Part shown: positions 1 through 13,646 of the stretch, piece after piece | How the letters are laid out: every line of letters begins with the position of its first letter | Position numbering within the stretch: position 1 is the first letter of the stretch | Origin: Chrysopilus asiliformis | Lineage: Eukaryota > Arthropoda > Insecta > Diptera > Rhagionidae | Assembly (NCBI GenBank): GCA_964034945.1 | Contig: OZ035961.1 | Span: 41,134,184-41,198,183 of the forward strand | Reading direction: 5' to 3' | DNA length: 64,000 nt | The notes under the pieces: model-generated | What the model was told of the DNA's origin: nothing | The model's database searches: none | The model's input: the letters and a program-made list of their open reading frames with translations, nothing else | Made by a program: the position numbers and the translations under genes

Positions 1-1369
<1,369 letters not shown>

Positions 1370-1469
1370 TGAGTTGATGTCGGTCTGTCTGTCACTGTTT
1401 CACGTGAAAAAGGTTGAACCAATAGAGTAAGTTATCGTTTCTACGCATCGAACCGATCGTCGGACACGA

Positions 1470-1916
1470 AAATAAACTACACCTGTGTGTTAGGGATGAC
1501 AAAAGATTTTGATTTCCGCATGTCCATCCGTCTGTCCGTTCTTCCGTGAACACCATAACTTTCGAAAGGATTGAGCTAGAGACTTGAAATTTTGTATAGT
1601 TGCGTTACTCGTTAATGGCTATGTAGGTTAAGTACCTACTTGAACGGAAAAAAATAGATCATTTCTCCGCCCTTAACCATACAAACGAAACAGTTTTTGC
1701 AATTTCCTCGAAAATTGTGAGTCTTATTGAAAATTTTATAAAGGTAAATGTGTTTAGAATATGATTTTACATAGCCGTTCCATACATCAAAATCCAATCA
1801 GACCTTTCCTTTCCCCCTGTTCTATACAAATGGATTTTTTGAAATGAACATTTAGTCTGCCCTCATATAGAGTATTTGACGATTGGCCCCTGGCAATTGT
1901 AGCTTTTTTATGTTTA
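1470..1916 (+). mobile_element. INE-1/HINE-like element (family A), diverged copy
   Basis: Shares with the better copies at 13.6, 18.6 and 20.9 kb the block around GTGTGTTAGGGATGACAAAA, a short GTCCATCCGTCTGTCC microsatellite (1521-1548), the phrase ATTGAGCTAGAGACTTGAAA, and the terminal GGCAATTGTAGC-TTTT-TATGTTTA. The left hairpin end is missing. The structure (hairpin end, internal GTCCGTCTG microsatellite, second hairpin) is that of non-autonomous Helentrons. Confidence 0.6.
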
Positions 1917-3432
1917 ATATTAGTTTTGGTCCGTTAAGGTATTAAGCCGGATTTAATTCCGCACCGTTGTCTTTTTCATTTATTATTTTTTTTAACATAA
2001 AATCAATTGGGGTGTTTCTAGTTAATAGATATTCGTCCTTTTATTACTTCGAAAACCATTGCAGTGGATTTTTTACTCTCAGTTGTTTTAATCCTCCTCT
2101 ACCCTACAATAATTATAATTTCAATTTTGCAAACTTCAAAATGTTAATAAATAAAACCAAAATCTTAATAGTAACTCAAATTTTAATAAAAAATATTAAA
2201 TTCTATTGTTTTAATTTGAAATTGATAACCAATATTTACATCTGAAAGCTTTTTTTATCATATTGATATAGAAACTTTTGAATAAACTGATACTCATATG
2301 AAATATGAAATAAAACATGATAAAACACATACTATATCATCAGTGAAACAATCAAGCATGAATAAACGAATTTTTGAATTTAAATTACTTTTCATAAAGC
2401 AAGTAATAAAACGTGAGGAAAAACATATTCATTTATATTTTGCAATTAAAAACATGTCCGTTATTTGCAAGACACATACTTCACCATATTCCATAGCATA
2501 ACTTGCCGTACGTATGAAAGAATTTTAGAGGATTTTTTTCTAAAAGCCTATTGTAAAGGTCAACTTGAATAATTCCAATTATAAATTCAAAAATGTACCG
2601 GGAATTGTTAAATAAAATGCAAAATATTGGTTTAATCATTCAAATTTATTTTGTTGCCTTAAAAATAGGCGCCATTTGATGTGATACACATATCGTCGCT
2701 TCAGTATTGTTTTGACGTATCCGCCAAAATCGATTTTTTGCGTTTCATAGGGTTTTTGAGGTGTTTTATCGATTGATGAAATCCGCTTTCAATAACATAT
2801 TATAGTTACTAAGATATTCGTCCTTGTTTCCCGTATATAGTCCACCGAGTTTACATACACATAAGGAAAAATTCAAAGCAATTTGAATTTTATCATAGAT
2901 GCTAGAATTTTTTTTATTCTTTTCATAAATATTGTAATGATTGTAGTAACTCTAGTTTTTTACGATATTTGCTATATGATTTCTACACATTTTCAATAAC
3001 ATGTTATTATTAATTGTTTCCTGTTAGAAATGTTGCTATAAAATATACAACTCTTTTGTTTTGGATTTGTTTTAGCTACTAGAAAAAAAAATTCTCGAAA
3101 AAAAACTAAAATCTATAGCCGGGTAAGTATGTGAAATCGGCCCCTACTCCGATTTGGCTGAAATTTTCTTGGAAGGAGCTTATCATGAATCGTAAGTCGT
3201 GACAAATTTTCAGTTCCCAAAAATTCATGCTTTTGGAAAAAACAATTTTTTTTTTTATATTAAAAATTTTTTTTGGACAAACCGTATGTTCGAGTTTTTT
3301 TGAAATTTTACTGTTGCAAAGGTAGTCAAGGTTCATTAAAATATGATAATCTTCAGGCCATGGTTTCCTCGAAAAAAAATTACTTAATTTTTTAGAAATT
3401 TTTTGTCTTATGTTCTACACTAGCGACACTTA
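1917..3432. other. AT-rich intergenic sequence, no gene seen
   Basis: Low-complexity A/T-rich DNA with only short chance frames. I see no domain, repeat end or RNA gene that I can support. Confidence 0.5.
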
Positions 3433-3940
3433 GCGAGATGTCACACTGGCCATCAGCTCATGCAGCTGACTGACCCCGACATCAGTTGCACATGTAATCC
3501 AATGGCGCATGGCACACTGCAAAAAATGTGCAGCTGCATGTCTGGGACACAGAGCTGACTGTTTTGAACTGACCTAAATGTAGCTGATAGCAGGAACATG
3601 TCGGGTAGTTTCTAATGTCATTTTTGTTAGATTAAATAAAATAAATGATAATTTTCAATATTTTTTTCGTCTGGTGGTAATAATTGTCATCAGTAGCACA
3701 GGCTATTAAGGTAGCATGGCCACTCTCTAGGTTATAGGCTCTCTACTTCATATAATGTTGACTTTAAAATAATGACTATAAGGAGAAGTTCTTCCTCCGA
3801 GTCCGACATTTTGACGTTTGAGGTCAGCTGATCCCAGTTCAGTGTGCCACGTCAACTGATCGAATTAGTTCCTGCAGTTGGCCGACCTGATGTCGGGATC
3901 AGTCAGCTGCAGGAGCTGATTGGCCAGTGTGACATCTCCC
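3433..3940. mobile_element. PIF/Harbinger-type MITE, TSD TTA
   Basis: Terminal inverted repeats of about 50 bp: left begins GCGAGATGTCACACTGGCC, and the reverse complement of the right end begins GGGAGATGTCACACTGGCC. TTA flanks both sides (3430-3432 and 3941-3943), the 3-bp target duplication typical of PIF/Harbinger. No transposase is present (508 bp). The inner phrase CACTCTCTAGG-TTATAGGCTCTC recurs in diverged form inside the hAT element near 56.16 kb. Confidence 0.85.
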
Positions 3941-3943
3941 TTA

Positions 3944-5414
3944 CAGTTTTTTTGTGAAATATACTTTACATCTACATGTATATATATGTCTATATGTAAA
4001 AAAAACGCAAAAAACGCAAAAAAAACCTCGTAAAAAAACGGACTGTTCTGTTGCTTTGAGATAATTCAAGTCTGTCTGTATGCTTGTGAAAATTTAATTA
4101 AGAGGTAATGTATAATCGAAAAGGTGCAAGAGAACTTATGACCTTTGAAGGGGGTTAAAAGCAAGCAACAGTCTATTATTCGTTTGCGATAAAACATTTT
4201 CAAATCTTTCGAAAACTTTTTACCAAAGTTTGATTCTTATTGTTTGTCACTTGAAGGTTTCGTATTGTCCTTTTGTGGCTAATAAATAGTTTTGAGGAGC
4301 TTTATATATTATTTCTCGTTTAATGAGTATTTTTCTGAGAAATGTTTTTATGAGAAATGTTTCTATATTCAATCAATAACCTGAAAACGGGAGTTAAAGT
4401 TTCGCAGAGTCAAAAAAACCATTTTTGTGTACAGTTTATAGTTATTCTGTCAGAGGACGTTTAGAAAAAAACTGGGAACTCTGCGGCATACAAAAAATCA
4501 TGAAAAAGCAAAATGAGGGGACAAAAATATTGTGATGGGCTCTATACCGAATATTTTCTTCTACAAACTGTTTCATTTTTATTAAATAAGTCCTCAATGG
4601 AAACAATTACTACAATATCTCAATCCGTTTTCAAACTGCATCAAGAAGAGTGAGGACACTTTCGATCAAATAAACGAAAACTCGAATACATTTAATGCAA
4701 AATATGTTGGATAATTCAAAAAAATGGCGGGTGTTGGGCTTCAAAAAATATAAAATCTTTATTAAAACTTCTTTGAAGGGCTCCAGAAGAATAAGCGCAG
4801 TTTTAAAGAAAAAAAAATTTCCCCTCCCCCCGCCATCAAGAAGTTTACTTTTTTCAATGGGTTGAAAATTGAAGGGGTGGGCCAGTAAACCCATCATGGA
4901 ATCGATTTTTGGAATCTACTCTTCGAGATCTTTCATTTAAGATATTACATGCTCTCCTACCTTCTTCAAAGAAAAGTTTCATACATTTTTTAAGCGGTCC
5001 CGGAGGGTAAGGGTAAGGGGCGCATGTAACGCTGCCTTTTTTGGGATAAACCACGTAAAAAATTAGATTCCAATCAGTTTTGAAGCGCGACAAATATAGG
5101 GGAGAGTGTGGTGAAAAAGCCATGGTTGAATTAGGTTCCTTTACCCTATGATAATACATACTTTTATTTTTTTTAGGAGTTTAAATCTACTCTGAACAAG
5201 AAAACTTTTGGTATTGCTTTAAATCGAACTCCTGGTTGCCGAGTTATGGCCAAAAATAGAGTTCTTGCCAGATTTTCGAGGGGGTGGGGTTCACCCCACT
5301 TAAACCGTTTTTCAGCCGATAAAAAAACATGTGTCGCTTAGTTTTCGGTCTACATATCCAAAAACTAGCAAAATCGGCAGGATCGGGTTCGTGGCCTTCC
5401 CTTGTTAGTTTTTT
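3944..5414. other. intergenic sequence, no gene seen
   Basis: AT-rich, with short frames lacking any recognisable domain. The stretch from about 4630 to 5160 has two small minus-strand frames that overlap each other and look like chance. Confidence 0.5.
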
Positions 5415-5418
5415 TTAA

Positions 5419-5656
5419 CACTCTAACTGCCACGACAGTTTTAAGCATTTTCCGAATATTTAGTTGTCTGTCAAAAAAGCACTAAGAGAAAAAAAAATTG
5501 AAACAAAATTATGCCTAAATGTTATTTTATTACCATAAAATGTGTGAAACTACAAAAAAATCGTTGCGGTTGCAGCGAACACTTTAATAATTTTCATTGT
5601 GGCCGTTGTGTACAGTTAGGTGTCAGGTATTTTTGACTGACGTGGCAGTTAGAGTG
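5419..5656. mobile_element. piggyBac-type MITE, TSD TTAA
   Basis: Begins CACTCTAACTGCCACG and ends with its inverse CGTGGCAGTTAGAGTG. TTAA lies on both sides (5415-5418 and 5657-5660), the diagnostic target of piggyBac. At 238 bp it is non-autonomous. Confidence 0.9.
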
Positions 5657-5660
5657 TTAA

Positions 5661-7324
5661 ATAAAGGTTTTAATTTCTTTTGCTTGGAAAAAAAGTTTAT
5701 AATTTTTTTCATAGCCCGGTTTTAATAGTTTTTTTTAACTATATTGAAAATATTTCTAAGTGAGACCTTTTTTGATACCCATCATGATAGATCTTATATT
5801 GGTATATAATGGTCTACCGCCTCTGCCATTTTGTATTTTCTAAGACCGCCTATGTTACTCGCAAGACCAATACGATTCCAACGACACTAGCATAGTCAAA
5901 ATCAGCTCACACGTTATCTTGTTACAGCGCTAAGAAAAATCGATATGCTGCCCGCCCTTCCACCTACCACATTACAGGCAAACACATTACCACTCCTCTT
6001 TAAGTAGTCGGGTAAAAAAAAATTAATTGTTAAAAACTCCCTTTTGTTTAAATTTATGCTAAACTTTATAGCCAGATCTTGATAATGACCATCAAATATT
6101 TTAATGAACATTTGTGGTTCCCAAAATTTCACACGCCTTAGTTCTTTGGCAGCCATTATTTTGAATTGTGAGACACATTTCCTGATAAAGCACATAAATT
6201 CAAAACAATATGGTAAGATTGAAAATAAAAAACAAATCACCAGCAGACTTCCTGCGGAAATCGCTATTTATTGCCAAGTAATAAAAACGCTTAAGATGAA
6301 AATTCCGTTGTCGTTTTTTTTTCATGTGCAAGAACATTTTCCTGACAGCGGCTACTGGCACTTGTTTTTGGCAGTGAGCCAACATTGTTTCTGTCTCAAT
6401 AAGTTTGCTTTAAATTTTCTTTAGCTTGAAAGGATGGATTATCTAGGGACAATTTTCAATGTTACGAATTTTAATCAGTAAATGCACAAAATTTATTCGT
6501 TTTCCTTTTATTCAAGTAGTAATTTATAAGAGAAGCTTAAACCATCTTCAACATCAATTTAACCTATTGGATATTTAAAATTTTAATTTTGAAAATCGCA
6601 GTTGCGAAGCTTCAACTATGAAGACAGCGTAGACATAAAAAATAACATAAAGGAACAGAAACTATTTACTACGCAATAAGTTTGTACTTTTTAGGGTGTA
6701 CATAAAATTTTTTTTGCCTACTTGTCTATGCTGTCTAGGAGACAGTCTACTCTGACGCTTTGCCACTGGAAAATCTCATTGGTCGAGGAAGCCAAATCGT
6801 AATCGGTATCGTACCGCAATCGTTAGTCTGGAAAATCATAAGACAATGCACAAGTTTTTGGCATTTCGTTGGAATCTATGTAATCTGTGTTGCAGATGTA
6901 ACTTCCCCTCCAACATTTTGTTTCGAATTCTGTACAAAATTGGAAGGGATTTCAGACATAACTTCTGACATTGGAACCGACGTCTTGTATGAAATGGTTG
7001 ACACGACTTCGGAACACAATTCCGTTTCGAATTCGCTCCTAAATTTCATAACTTTTCCTTATATACTTCGAAATTACGAGTTGATTTCATAAACAGGTCG
7101 ATACTTATTTATTGATTTTTTCAGATAAGTCGAATCTTCAGAATTTTATCAGACATGTCGCACACAAGTTGAAACAGGTGTTTGGTTTTTTCTTCTTTCA
7201 CTTCAGAAAAGTTTCACAATCTCGGATTTTCGACATTTCCGAAAGCCAGTGTTTGCTGAGTTATCGCCAAGATTCAATAGTGTATGTAATTGCTACGGGG
7301 CGTAAACATACGTCACATTTTAAA
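5661..7324. other. intergenic sequence, no gene seen
   Basis: AT-rich. Frames of 60-110 codons occur on both strands (for example 6760-7092), but none shows a known domain, a conserved motif or a splice pattern that I can defend. Confidence 0.45.
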
Positions 7325-7835
7325 AGCTTTTATTTAGCTTGCCTTCGTATATGTCTGTTTATAGGGGTCAAATCTTGCAATCCAATTTTGACACACTTCC
7401 CCACATCCGATTGATCTGAAATCACGTAAATAATTAGCGAACATACGTAAGTCCGATGATAATCCAATATTTTCACTACTTTGTCCTTGTAAGGACAAGG
7501 GAAGGTCCTGTAAGGATAACGGGATTATCTTTTTCCTTAAATTTTCCAGAAAAAATCACATCTGGGAGTTTCCGGGATCGTTGAATTTGATTCTGACGTT
7601 AAGAAATCTGTAAGGATAACGGAAAGTCCTGTAAGGATAACGTTATTATGGTTTTTTCACAATTTTTTTTGGAAAAATGCCATCTGGGAGTTTGCTGAAT
7701 CTGATTCTGGAGTTAAAAAGTACATAAAAAATATCTCAGAGGCATCATGGATATTTATTCGAAGACTAAAAGTATAAATTAAATACAAAATGACTAAAAA
7801 AGATAAATTAAAAAAAAAACGAAAAAAAAAAATTG
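7325..7835 (+). repeat. dispersed repeat, family D, diverged copy
   Basis: Starts with CTTTTATTTAGCTTGC, then GGGGTCAAATCTTGCAATCC, and ends in a CGAAGACTAAAAGTATAAAT tract. The same order occurs at 33.7-34.4 and 35.4-36.1 kb. It holds degenerate internal repeats of GGTCCTGTAAGGATAACG. This is probably a non-autonomous mobile element with no coding capacity. Confidence 0.7.
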
Positions 7836-8192
7836 AAAATAGTTTTTATTTAAATATAAGTAAAGCTACAATTGCCATGGGCGAATCGTCAAATACTCTA
7901 TATGATGACAGACAAAATATTTATTTAAAAAAAACCATTTGTTTCATTTTCCGTTTCAAATATGTTTTCAAAGTCCACTTCATAAAAATATTTGCTACAA
8001 CACTCAGAATATGTAAATAACTGTTTGGAGATGGCAGACATAACATACCGAGCTTCCCGAATTCATATTAAAGTACCATAATTCACCACTTGTGACATCT
8101 CTGTTATGTCACCGCTTCCAACCATGTCTGAAAGTAGAAACTAGACCTACTCTTCGCGGTGCCGCGTTTGATCAGCGCGCAATTATAGACTA

Positions 8193-8351
8193 AAGTCCGT
8201 AACAGATTGACCGGCAGTAGCAGTAGCAGTGGCAGCAAAATGTTCTGATTGGCTGAAATCCGACGAAATCCGACATGTTGTCGGATTTCAGCCAATCAGA
8301 ACATTTTGCTGCCACTGCTACTGCTACTGCCGGTCAATCTGTTACGGACTT
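8193..8351. repeat. perfect 72-bp inverted repeat (foldback)
   Basis: Arms 8193-8264 and 8280-8351 are exact reverse complements with a 15-bp spacer (8265-8279). The arms contain (GCAGTA)-type repeats and GATTGGCTGAAATCCGAC. If transcribed, the RNA would form a long perfect hairpin. The flanks (TTTCTACT on each side) suggest an older, decayed extension of the palindrome. Confidence 0.97.
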
Positions 8352-8435
8352 AACTCATATAAACCTATAGTTTCTACTACCATCAGTCACCGCGTCGCGC
8401 CGCGCCGCTTTGCACGTTATTGCGGGACAAGCTTT

Positions 8436-8500
8436 ATGGTGTTCATGGACGGACAGACGGACATGCGGAAATCAAAACCTTTTGTCATCCCTAATGGGCA
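8436..8500. repeat. INE-like fragment with GGACAGACGGACATG
   Basis: The block GGACGGACAGACGGACATG followed by CGGAAATCAAAACCTTTTG and TCATCCCTAA matches the microsatellite side of family A INE-like copies (compare 14030-14085). The rest of the element is not recognisable here. Confidence 0.55.
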
Positions 8501-8659
8501 GGCTTTACCACCTTAGGGGTAGAATTTTGAAAAAAAACCGTTTTTTAGCGAGTATCTATGAGGTAAAATGAATCTGTGTGCAAAATTTCATGGCAATAGT
8601 TTTAGTGGTTCCAGAGATACTGTGATGAGTGAGTTAGTGATATTTGGCTTTTATATGTA

Positions 8660-8840
8660 TCGGGTCTTTCAACAAGGACATAACAATTAAAACACAGTCG
8701 TTCATATGGCCACTGCGAGCACGTTTGCACTGATTGATTCTTTGGAGCCAATTTTCCACCACTCTTCCACACATATAGGCCGGAACGTTGGCAATTTCGC
8801 GTTCGATATTGTTCCTGAGCTCCTCTAACGTTGTTGGCTT
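8660..8840 (-). mobile_element. truncated copy of mariner deletion derivative
   Basis: Begins TCGGGTCTTTCAACAAGGAC after a TA, and matches the element at 10605-11169 up to the middle of its C-terminal coding remnant. It lacks part of the untranslated tail and everything past 8840, where unrelated sequence with a repeated TTTCGTAGGTGGTCTAATTG follows. Confidence 0.75.
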
Positions 8841-9894
8841 TTCGTAGGTGGTCTAATTGATTGTAGATGGTCTAATTTCAATAAAAGCTTTTCGTAGGTG
8901 GTCTAATTGAGGACATTTTGCAAAAAATATCTTTTCTTTTTTGCAGAAATGGAGACTTGATAAATTCAAGAAATTTGGCAGTCCTGTTCCCACCTACAAC
9001 CAGAATATTGACCTAACTAAAATCATTCAATTATAGAAAAGCAGCTTTGGGTGATGAAATTTATGTTCCAAGTCGTTATAATCAATATGTTTCCCCATTT
9101 TATAGGAAAAGGGTCATTTAAGTCAATACCTAGTAATGAACGATGTCGTTATCAGGAACGAAACTATAATTGGTTCCCAGTGAATAAATACTATTGAAGA
9201 TATTTCATTTATCTGATACAGTTTTCTACCTCAACCTTTCAATGGCTACGAATTTTGGATTCGGATTTGTGGCAAAACATTATAGGATTTAATTAAAGTC
9301 AGTTTGCGTTCCAAGAAAATTGTAAATATCAATCAATGTAAGTTATACTTAATAAAAATACACAAAAATAATTTTTTTCATGAAATACGAAATGAGTTAA
9401 AAATCAGTTTGATGCTGAAGGCAATTTCCTTGTTACCTTCTGTTGCCATACGAGTTAGAATTAGTTTCCGCAAAAGTTTTAATACAATGTGTGTTAACCA
9501 CACATTATTTCCAGTTTAGACCTTTTGATATTTTATGAAATGTCATGACCATATGCACATAATAAAAATACATAGATATCTAATTTTGATAACTCTCAAC
9601 ATAATTTCAACATGAATTTTTGAAGTTCGTAGACATAATTTATGTGTTTCATTACTGTGTGTCCTAAGGGCTTCGGATATTTGTAATTTCTTGTGAAGAA
9701 CAAATATAAGAGGATTTTGTTAACATGGAAAATTTCTTTTTGCAAATTTATTGGGTTCATTGGGAAGGTTGTCACACACGAATATATGCAATCAGTTCTT
9801 GGGAAAAATACCACACTGTTTAAGATCTTTAATTTGGCAAAAAAACGGGTTTATGCTCCTGAATTAAAAAGTAATAAATAAATTAACTCATTAA
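8841..9894. other. intergenic sequence, no gene seen
   Basis: Contains two copies of TTTCGTAGGTGGTCTAATTG (near 8840 and 8890); the rest is AT-rich. Overlapping 60-72 codon frames on both strands near 9600-9880 look like chance. Confidence 0.45.
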
Positions 9895-10153
9895 CCCTCA
9901 TACCGTCCTTAAGAAAAATAACGTATGATGTCTTTGTGGGTCAAGAATGACCCATTATAACCCATTTATGACCCATGAAGACTACAGTGCTCTTCAATGG
10001 ATTAAAATATGAACAAATAGATTATTGTTTTCGGTATTCAAAAGAAATTTGTTCACAGAGCCTACACCATACAAACATTGTTCATGTAGTTGAGAAGATA
10101 CTTTTAATTAAAATCGAATTTGGGTCAGAAATGACCCGAGGACAGTATGAGGG
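9895..10153. mobile_element. piggyBac-type MITE, TSD TTAA
   Basis: TTAA at 9891-9894 and 10154-10157 flank ends CCCTCATACCGTCC and (inverse of the right end) CCCTCATACTGTCC. Subterminal GGGTCA-nGAATGACCC motifs occur on both sides. 259 bp, no transposase. Confidence 0.9.
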
Positions 10154-10257
10154 TTAACACTATCTCTACAGGAGTGGTCAAAAGACACACTTTCTAATTT
10201 TGGGATTCAAAATCATTTTTGAAGCATAATCTTTGCTCCTCAATTGATTCTCGTCTT

Positions 10258-10530
10258 TTCACAAGCTTTTATTTAGTTTCTCTTGTTAGCTTGTTGGTTT
10301 GTTAGTTAATTAGGGTCAAATCGGGTAATCTTATTCCAAAAAACTCGCCATTTTGGTAACTTCCGGTATCCGGATATCCACCAAAAATTGATAGGATCGT
10401 CCCATTCCAGGACCAAACACGGCTATGAAATTTCTTGGCTCTAGCTCTATTAGTTTTTGATAAATTATGTTTTGTTTTTGATAAATCCTGTACACAGACT
10501 GACAGATACAAAGACATTTTTGTAATATTG
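10258..10530 (+). repeat. family D repeat, second diverged copy
   Basis: Opens with CAAGCTTTTATTTAGTTTC and TTAGGGTCAAATCGGG, the same start as the copies at 7.3 and 35.4 kb, then diverges. Confidence 0.55.
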
Positions 10531-10604
10531 CTCCAATCGACTTAGGAGTGCTTGGGAAATGTTTTTTAGAATTTCTGATTTTTAGATCACAATACTTTAT
10601 TATA

Positions 10605-11169
10605 TCGGGTCTTTCAACAAGGACATAACAATTTTGTATTTAATTAAAACACAGAATAATTGAGATATCATGCTAAAATTTATTCCAGGTGTAGTGGACA
10701 TGTTACATTTAAGTATGAAATTCGATGTCGTTCATATGGCCACCGCGAGCACGTTTGCAGATTGATTCTTTGGAGCCAATTTTCCACCACTCTTCAACAC
10801 ATATCGGCCGGAACGTTGGCAATTTTGCGTTCGATATTGTTCCTGAGCTCCTCTAAAGTTGTTGGCTTGTTGGCATAAACCAACGACTTAACATAACCCC
10901 ATAAAAAGAAATCCAACGGCGTTAAATCGCATGAGCGAGGTGGCTATTCGACCGGACCATTTCTCGAGGTTACACGATTGCGACCACCGACTCAGAATTT
11001 CGGTAGTAAGTTTTAATAATTTCCAAACCTTGCTCGTTCGTGAGTGAACTTCATCATGATAAAAATGTAAACCTTGACTAACGTTTTAGCATTGCCAGAT
11101 CATAAAAAAAATTTTAGGGTGCGTTTTTATTAAAATACAAAATTGTTATGTCCTTGTTGAAAGACCCTT
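10605..11169 (-). mobile_element. mariner-type MITE by internal deletion, TSD TA
   Basis: About 35-bp ends match as inverted repeats: TCGGGTCTTTCAACAAGG on the left, AAGGGTCTTTCAACAAGG as inverse of the right. TA lies on both sides (10603-10604 and 11170-11171). Read on the minus strand it keeps the first codons of a transposase (MKFTHE...) fused to the C-terminal third, with DLTPLDFFLWGYVKSLVY and TLEELRNNIER, the same mariner subtype as at 45-1080. The middle, with the first two catalytic aspartates, is gone and stop codons are present. Sister copies lie at 8660 and at the window end (63776). Confidence 0.9.
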
Positions 11170-11171
11170 TA

Positions 11172-12917
11172 CTTCGTACTTCGTATAAAAAAGTAAAAAT
11201 GAACACAAATTACAAAAATTGGCATTTTAAAAATATTTTGACATATTAACTAGAAATTATTGGGCGTACGCGTCTCGCAATTCTATATTACTGTGGATAA
11301 TCTCACTAATATTGTGGATTTAAAATAAAATGAATCGTGAGAGATACAGTACGTGACATTATATATCTACATAAAACATGATTAATTATAAAACATAAGC
11401 AATCGATTTTTATCATAAATTCGTAGAAAGAGAGCTCTCAGATTTAATTAGTTGAAATTTGAAAAGAAACACGTTTTTCCCATTGAAATTTCCAAGGACA
11501 ATTACTTATTGTTTGTCTTGGTGGCAGATCGTCAAGAGTACATGACCGTTTAAATTTTACGACAAAGTTTGCTCGCATATTTACCACCTAAGTAAGCTGG
11601 AAGAATTTATCGATTACAAAAGTTCTTGAGGGAAACTTTTAAGGTAAGTGCTAAAATTAGGTAAAGTCCAAGCATATAACCAGCATGCGAATTTATGCAA
11701 AATTAACTTTGAAATTTAACCCCAGAGGAGATTTATCTAGGAATTTCGAAAAGTATCTTAATTACGTTACAAACTTTCGATGTGATTTGATGTGTAAATA
11801 AGTTTGGCTTCATCTTTTTTATGTTCTACTCGCTTGCATACCCGTTGCTGCTGCGTTGAAGTATTATGTGTGCTTTTTAGAAATATGAAAAAAAAATCTA
11901 AAATTCATTTTTATAACAATTTTTGTGAAAATGTTATTTTTACAGGACATTTTGATAAAAATCCCATAATGCTAATTTTGCCTAGAGAAAGAATATTTTG
12001 GAAGAGTACTTCAGACATATCAATAACGGTTATGTTCCTTTGATTCCTTGGACACACTCCCAGTCCCGTAAAATCTTTACCCAGCACATACGAAGGAAGC
12101 CTAAAAAAATTTTTCAAACCGTTTTTTGCACAATCGGTACACTAGGCGTAGAAAAAGGGGTAATTCGTATGCACCATGTTCCACTAAATTAAATAAAATA
12201 CTTGTTTAGTTGAATATACTGCATTATCCGTATAAAACACTAGTTTTATGAAAAAAAATCATTAATTTTTAAAACTTTTTTTTTACGGGTCACAATACTT
12301 TTTTTGGGGCCGATTTGGGACAAGAAAGCTACAAATTTTATGTAGAAAATAAAACATGATTTAGATTAAAACCAAGGAAAGAAATCAATAATGAATCAAC
12401 AAATAAATAAAGTGACCCTTTTAAACAGAATACAGCGCAGGTATTTAAATTAAGAGATACACAGTCCCAAGCAAAAGTTAACTTAATTTTTTGTCCCAAT
12501 GGAAATTGTAAATTAAAAAAACCATAAACAGAAATGCGCCGCAGGCCTCATTTTTAAGATAATGCACCTTTTGTAGAAAATTGTTTAAAAAATGTGCCGC
12601 AGGCGAAAAAAATGTATTTTGGAAAAACTTATAGCCGAAATAGGGTACGTTTTTTCATATTTAGTGATCGTTTTTTTGTAGAGTTTGAAATATTATTACA
12701 TTAATTTAAAAAATCTGGGACAACAATTTTGTTTCCGGTACGTCGGGACAACAAGCTTAAATCCGAGGCTATACCAGCGATTCCGGGATGTGTAGTCATT
12801 CTATTTATAGGAAAAGATATCATGCAGTGGACTGTTTTTATTTAAATGCTTTTAACTGCCTGCCTATGGGTAACCTTTTTTGTATGGTAAATTAATGAAA
12901 CTCACAGGGTTGATTCC
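11172..12917. other. intergenic sequence, no gene seen
   Basis: AT-rich, mostly unique-looking DNA. Frames at 11804-12043 and 11911-12117 overlap on opposite strands and carry no recognisable domain. Confidence 0.45.
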
Positions 12918-12920
12918 TTA

Positions 12921-13217
12921 GGCCTATGTTACACACGGCAACTTTAAACCGATACAAAATACAAAAAGTTGTCCGTTTGTGCTACACGCGGAGACAAGTT
13001 GCCGGAGACTTCAGTATATTACACAGTGAGTGTTTCATGTGTGTGTGTGAAGTTGTGTGAAGAATAAACCCGTTCTTTGTGATTTTGTGCTTGTGTGCGT
13101 ATTTTGTCGCCTTGTTTCTACTTTCGGAACTGGCGACATTAGCCACCGCTTCTCTTACTTCCCGCGCCTATACTTAAGAAAAGTCGCCGCTTAAAGTTGC
13201 CGTGTGTAACATAGGCA
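12921..13217. mobile_element. PIF/Harbinger-type MITE, TSD TTA
   Basis: Terminal repeats GGCCTATGTTACACACGGC and (inverse right end) TGCCTATGTTACACACGGC continue through AACTTTAA. TTA flanks at 12918-12920 and 13218-13220. 297 bp, more GC-rich than its surroundings, no transposase. Confidence 0.88.
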
Positions 13218-13646
13218 TTAGGATTCAAAAAATATTTAAAAAAATTGAAAAAAATTAAGTGTACTGTATTTAGAAAAATATCAAACTAGTATTAATGTGA
13301 CTCTTGCGTCAATATGCAACAACAAAAGAAACATTAAATTTTGTTTATTGCACGATTTTTTGGCGTGTTTTTTTAACATGAAGAAATGTTTGCATCGCAA
13401 GTTAAAAAAAAAGTAAAAAAAACCGACTTAAAAATGCACTAAAAAGGAAAAAATATTTTTTTTGGAAGTTGGTGCCAAAATAGAAACAAACAATTTGCTC
13501 TCTTTTATTGTACAATATATAAAATTAAAAAATTTCTAATAAATAAAATTATTATTTATTGAATTGTACCAAAAGTTTTTGTTTTCTAATAAGTCACAGA
13601 GATGAGATTCAAACCATTATTTTTTTACAGCCTACTTACATAATAT

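Noticed and set aside
2650..2700. Minus-strand CITSNGAYF followed by stop, like a mariner C-terminus
   Set aside because: Too short, no upstream transposase or terminal repeats recognised.
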